22,831 nucleotides of DNA from IMG/VR virus record IMGVR_UViG_3300007519_000078, positions 1 through 22,831 of that record, one strand, 5' to 3'. Positions 20,391 through 22,831 of the stretch are shown here, piece by piece (position 1 is the stretch's first letter; every line of letters begins with the position of its first letter). The translations under genes and the position numbers were made by a program. The DNA is from a virus. The notes beneath the pieces are model-generated. The model did no database searches and had not been told where the DNA came from. It saw only the letters and a list, made by a program, of their open reading frames with translations.

Positions 20391-20657
20391 ATGACTGATA
20401 AAGTACCAAGCAACGATGTAACTCTAGAACAAGCGCAATCTCGTTTGAAAGCGTTTATCGACAGACTTCAACGGCTCGACGAAGATAAAAAAGCTGTGGC
20501 AGAAGATATGAAGGAAGTCTTCGCTGAATGCAAAGGTGAAGGATATGATGTCAAAATCATCAGAAAGATTCTCCGTATCCTAGCTCAAGATAAAGCTAAG
20601 CGTCAGGAAGAAGAAGCCCTCACAGATCTCTATCTATCTGCTCTCGGCGAGGCCTAA
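20391..20657 (+). CDS. gapR: GapR-like (DUF2312) DNA-binding protein
   Basis: 88 residues matching DUF2312 over the whole length: LKAFIDRLQRLDEDKKAVAED, MKEVFAECKGEGYDVKIIRKI and DKAKRQEEEALTDLYLSALG. In Caulobacter, GapR binds overtwisted AT-rich DNA ahead of replication and transcription and stimulates topoisomerases. Phage copies of the family are common in alphaproteobacterial phages. They may help replication of phage DNA or compete with the host protein; this is inference. ATG follows AAGGA. The stop overlaps the next ATG (TAATG). Confidence 0.88.
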   Translation: MTDKVPSNDVTLEQAQSRLKAFIDRLQRLDEDKKAVAEDMKEVFAECKGEGYDVKIIRKILRILAQDKAKRQEEEALTDLYLSALGEA

Positions 20658-20860
20658 TGTTTATCCGGTTAACATATAACAATTATTCGCGGTCGAATAA
20701 TCGAAAGTTTAATCTTCGGGCCGACTTGATTGAGCGTATTTCAGAGGGGTTTCGCGGAGGTTCCTGTGTTACTCTGACAACTGGAACGTATTACAACGTA
20801 AAAGAGTTAATGGATGATGTGACCATATTAGTAATGGTCGCGGAAGGCCGCCTCGTATAA
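20657..20860 (+). CDS. FlbD-like small beta protein (second copy)
   Basis: 67 residues: MFIRLTYNNYSRSNNRKFNL, ADLIERISEG, CVTLTTGTYYNVKELMDDV. The order (strand, n...I..I.eg, then tl..G..y.v.e) is that of FlbD-like small domains and parallels the protein at 15427, though the two differ widely. Coupled to the GapR-like gene by TAATG. It ends 3 nt before the hairpin at 20864. Confidence 0.55.
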   Translation: MFIRLTYNNYSRSNNRKFNLRADLIERISEGFRGGSCVTLTTGTYYNVKELMDDVTILVMVAEGRLV

Positions 20861-20863
20861 ACA

Positions 20864-20914
20864 GTTGCACTCTCCTATAGAATATGCTATAACATAGCTA
20901 TAGGAGAGTGCAAC
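20864..20914 (+). promoter_or_regulatory. Hairpin occluding the ribosome site of the membrane-protein gene
   Basis: GTTGCACTCTCCTATAG (20864-20880) is the exact reverse complement of CTATAGGAGAGTGCAAC (20898-20914), a 17 bp stem. TATG/CATA (20883-20886, 20893-20896) can add an upper stem. The right arm holds AGGAGAG and ends directly before the ATG at 20915. Read-through RNA from the gapR-like operon would hide the ribosome site. RNA from the promoter inside the repeat would start near 20900 and lack the left arm. There is no U-run, so it is not a standard terminator. Confidence 0.8.
20865..20893 (+). promoter_or_regulatory. Putative early promoter inside the hairpin (TTGCAC-17-TATAAC)
   Basis: TTGCAC (20865-20870) lies in the left arm and TATAAC (20888-20893), as GCTATAAC, in the loop; spacer 17 bp, AGTTGC lead-in. 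The expected start, about 20900, falls at the beginning of the right arm. Confidence 0.68.
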
Positions 20915-21082
20915 ATGATCAAGTTCATTTGGCAAAATGGTTGGTATCTGGTAACAGGGCTTCTGATTGTCGGTAAGATCACCGGGGTCGTTCGCCTCCC
21001 ATGGATTGTAGTGCTCGCACCCGCAATCGCATACTGGGTCACGATCTACTACATGATCCAACATACCCTTACAGTTCTCTAG
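20915..21082 (+). CDS. Small membrane protein, 55 aa
   Basis: Two hydrophobic segments, WYLVTGLLIVGKITGVV and WIVVLAPAIAYWVTIYYM, separated by a short turn. The KITGV..lPW..VLAP pattern resembles the small phage and prophage membrane proteins often labelled transmembrane Fragile-X-F-type, which have no known role. It would sit in the inner membrane. The ATG is directly after the right arm of a 17 bp inverted repeat with AGGAGAG, so expression seems to need the promoter inside that repeat. Too short for many gene finders but well supported by the ribosome site and spacing. Confidence 0.75.
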   Translation: MIKFIWQNGWYLVTGLLIVGKITGVVRLPWIVVLAPAIAYWVTIYYMIQHTLTVL

Positions 21083-21093
21083 GAGAGTATTAC

Positions 21094-21213
21094 ATGACCT
21101 CCAAGACCAAGGTATTACCCGCTCTGGATATCCTACTGATAGGACTTATTCTCAGACATTCTGTATACGACGCACAAAATCAACGGCAATCAGTTCGTGA
21201 GGGAGTTCAGTGA
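21094..21213 (+). CDS. Very small hypothetical protein, 39 aa
   Basis: Starts 11 nt after the membrane-protein stop with AGGAGAG in the same spacing. One hydrophobic stretch (ALDILLIGLILRHSVY) could be a short membrane helix; the rest is polar. The stop overlaps the next ATG (TGATG). Family unknown. Confidence 0.55.
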   Translation: MTSKTKVLPALDILLIGLILRHSVYDAQNQRQSVREGVQ

Positions 21214-21455
21214 TGACGATGTTGGAAAAGATGGCGCAGGCGATTGATCCCGACGCGTGGGATGAAAATGCGGAACCTATTTGGGCCAGCGGGCGAAAGT
21301 TTAAGGCCAAACAAAAGGCTCGCGACGCGCTACGGGCAATACGGGAACCAGACAAGTCGATTTGCGGAGCGATCGCCTCCGAGGCTTACTCGGACAGTGG
21401 CGCTTATACGCGCTGGCAGGCTGGGGTCGACGCCATTCTGTTGGGAGAAGCGTGA
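21213..21455 (+). CDS. Hypothetical protein, 80 aa, alphaproteobacterial phage type
   Basis: MTMLEKMAQAIDPDAWDE, then FKAKQKARDALRAIREPDKS and a C-terminal YTRWQAGVDAILLGEA. This opening and the A..ai.aiREP helix are common in small proteins of rhizobial and related phages, with no known function. GC-rich codons set it apart from genes left of 20390. Coupled at both ends by TGATG overlaps. ATG follows GGGAG. Confidence 0.7.
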   Translation: MTMLEKMAQAIDPDAWDENAEPIWASGRKFKAKQKARDALRAIREPDKSICGAIASEAYSDSGAYTRWQAGVDAILLGEA

Positions 21456-21895
21456 TGGTGAACGCCACAGACAAAGGAGAGTCCCTACAAATCGCGGTTG
21501 AGGCTTTGAAGAGTATCGTTAGGCAAAAACAGACCGCCGCTTATGACGAGGTCGAGGCTTGGTATCTTCAAGAGATTGCCAGTAAAGCTCTCGCCGACGT
21601 CCGCTCCATTGAGGCGCGTATCTCTGGTACGTCAGAAGCTCCAGCGCCTGCCGCTCCTCCACGGATAGAGGCGTATGTTGAGTGGTCTTACCGTGAAGAT
21701 TGTTTTTATCCGCCTCGTGATTTCTGGCACGCAAGAATGACCATTGATGATTTTTCAACCGAATGGTGTTCGTGGGGCCCCCAGAAGCAATATGACCTTT
21801 CAGATACTTTGAAAGCCACCGTCGAGGCTGATTTGTTTGAGCAATATAAGCCTCTCCTCGATGCTTTGAATGCTGAAAGGTGTGTATCATCATGA
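21455..21895 (+). CDS. Hypothetical protein, 146 aa
   Basis: Begins MVNATDKGESLQIAVEALKS after GGGAG, in a TGATG overlap. A helical N-terminal part is joined by an Ala/Pro linker (SEAPAPAAPPR, about 67-77) to a second part with several Trp and Phe (VEWSYREDCFYPPRDFWHAR, WCSWGPQ). No family recognised. The last bases overlap the next ATG (ATGA). Confidence 0.68.
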   Translation: MVNATDKGESLQIAVEALKSIVRQKQTAAYDEVEAWYLQEIASKALADVRSIEARISGTSEAPAPAAPPRIEAYVEWSYREDCFYPPRDFWHARMTIDDFSTEWCSWGPQKQYDLSDTLKATVEADLFEQYKPLLDALNAERCVSS

Positions 21896-22611
21896 GCTTC
21901 ACCAACGCCTCACAGGACGACTTCGCCAACCTCGAGGCAGTGATCGCGGAGATTGAGGAATCCCCGGAATATGCCTATGAGGGGCGGATCGCTGTTCTTG
22001 AGCAGCAACTCGTCGGGGACCTACCGAAGACTGCCTTGAAACACGGACCAGTCACGGCTGATATTTTACCACTACTTACCCGGCAATCCATGCTGAGTCT
22101 GGCTGGAGAAGTCGAGCCTTACATTGGTCGTTCTATGAACTCTCCTGAGTACATATTGACTGGTGACCTTGGTGATGAACTCCGCTGTACGAACTTCATC
22201 TACATAGGCGAGCGCGACGAGGACGGTTGGATTGCGGTCCCAGAAGGCGGATGGACCAAGAACCCAGCGCCGAGGCAGATGGTTATTGGCCGGTATGCAG
22301 ACGGGTGGACGCACGGAGATTTTGCACCGTCTGAGATTGTGTTTCCAGACCCGCAAATCCTCGCCTTCCGCCTCACCCCCGACGCCGCCTCACCAGCACA
22401 CGGCATCTCCACGATGCGCCGCGCTGAGCCTGGTTGGCTACGGCGATCCCTCGATGAAGCAAAGGAAGAGGTGTCACCGTCTGTGTTAGAGGGAGCCCGC
22501 TTTGACGCTGGATTGCTTGGCGGCGGCGGCGGAGGCGACGTGGATTGGTGGCAAGATTATATCCGCACTCTGCTCGCGGACGCCCATGAATTTTATAACG
22601 AAAGAATCTAA
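21892..22611 (+). CDS. Hypothetical protein, 239 aa, Gly-rich hinge
   Basis: Starts by ATGA overlap with the previous gene. Visible parts are an acidic helix (FANLEAVIAEIEESPEYAYE), a middle section with LTGDLGDELRCTNFIYIGER and DEDGWIAVPEGGW, an IVFPDPQILAFRLTP strand region, and a short poly-Gly hinge (LLGGGGGGD, about 217) before a helical end with DVDWWQDYIRTLLADAH. No family recognised. The codons are strongly GC-rich. The string YIGE.DEDG recurs in the next protein. Confidence 0.68.
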   Translation: MSFTNASQDDFANLEAVIAEIEESPEYAYEGRIAVLEQQLVGDLPKTALKHGPVTADILPLLTRQSMLSLAGEVEPYIGRSMNSPEYILTGDLGDELRCTNFIYIGERDEDGWIAVPEGGWTKNPAPRQMVIGRYADGWTHGDFAPSEIVFPDPQILAFRLTPDAASPAHGISTMRRAEPGWLRRSLDEAKEEVSPSVLEGARFDAGLLGGGGGGDVDWWQDYIRTLLADAHEFYNERI

Positions 22612-22614
22612 AAA

Positions 22615-22831
22615 ATGACTAATCTTGTACATGGCCCTCTTATAGATCAGCGGCTGCGGTCGTTGACTCCAAAAGCAAGCATCCTTCTTCACGAAACTCT
22701 CGGGCTTTGTGAATTTGTAGGTAGCGACGGGGAGTCTACTGTGATTGTCAGCTTTAAGGATCGTCCACAGACCACTGAAGTGTGGGCTCCATCTCGCTTT
22801 GAATATATCGGTGAGGGTGACGAGGACGGCT
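22615..22831 (+). CDS. Hypothetical protein, N-terminal part only
   Basis: Runs off the right edge after 72 codons. It starts MTNLVHGPLIDQRLRSLTPK, then ILLHETLGLCEFVGSDGEST and WAPSRFEYIGEGDEDG. The short YIGE.DEDG string matches one in the preceding protein. No ribosome site is clear; the start is 3 nt after the previous stop. Confidence 0.6.
   Translation, partial: MTNLVHGPLIDQRLRSLTPKASILLHETLGLCEFVGSDGESTVIVSFKDRPQTTEVWAPSRFEYIGEGDEDG

Noticed and set aside
1-22831. tRNA genes, CRISPR arrays and insertion sequences
   Set aside because: No cloverleaf-like or GTTCGA-type T-arm sequence in the short gaps, no spaced direct repeats, no transposase; judged by eye only.

Overview
The window looks like a piece of a large lytic myovirus of the T4 superfamily. 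Supporting genes are a T4-type RNase H (5835-6791), a T4 Rnl1-type RNA ligase (17141-18277), a phage PhoH ATPase (7638-9461), a DUF6433-type protein (6803-7219), a WYL_2/SH3-barrel protein (1841-2125) and a SegE-like GIY-YIG protein (2-214). The host is probably an alphaproteobacterium. The DUF2312/GapR-type protein at 20391 belongs to a family typical of that class, and the -10 boxes often read GCTATAAC, which matches the alphaproteobacterial GCTANAWC pattern. The host assignment is inference.

Layout. 1-4209: end of a GIY-YIG gene, an acidic small protein, a PAS-domain protein, then a tight cluster of a SpeD-like protein, a glutaredoxin, an SH3-barrel protein and a glycosyltransferase interrupted by an intein. 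4248-7584: a 389-residue unknown protein, a gene whose ribosome binding site lies in a strong hairpin, RNase H, and small T4-superfamily genes. 7638-10907: PhoH with a second intein, an antisense homing endonuclease and a PD-(D/E)XK exonuclease. 10894-16092: small early-type genes, including an RMF-like protein, a zinc ribbon, a FlbD-like protein, a lipoprotein, a P-loop-like protein and a calcineurin-type phosphoesterase, plus a degraded second phosphoesterase and another antisense homing endonuclease. 16099-19532: RNA ligase between two antisense homing endonucleases, then the displaced 3' end of a native gene. 19522-22831: a membrane-anchored DUF2939-like protein, GapR-like and FlbD-like proteins, and a translationally coupled series of small genes that become clearly GC-richer to the right.

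Selfish elements are dense. There are two LAGLIDADG inteins, both inside active-site motifs (EX7E of the glycosyltransferase, Walker A of PhoH), and four complete free-standing homing endonuclease genes. All four are on the minus strand, fill junctions between plus-strand genes, and have a CTAAATA box upstream that resembles a T4-type late promoter. At least one (9454-10173) seems to have replaced the end of its host gene, PhoH.

Regulation is unusually legible. Seven sites share the form (A)GTTGC..-17 bp-TATAA/TATGAT and look like early sigma70-type promoters. CTAAATA boxes look like late promoters. At two places (5432-5480 and 20864-20914) a perfect 15-17 bp inverted repeat covers the Shine-Dalgarno, and at 5432-5480 the start codon too, while a promoter sits inside the repeat. 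Transcripts from upstream should be translationally silenced, and transcripts from the embedded promoter should be free. This is the logic known for T4 genes e and soc, here apparently built once with a late and once with an early promoter. No tRNA, rRNA, CRISPR array or insertion sequence was seen, and no gene-free stretch exceeds about 150 bases.
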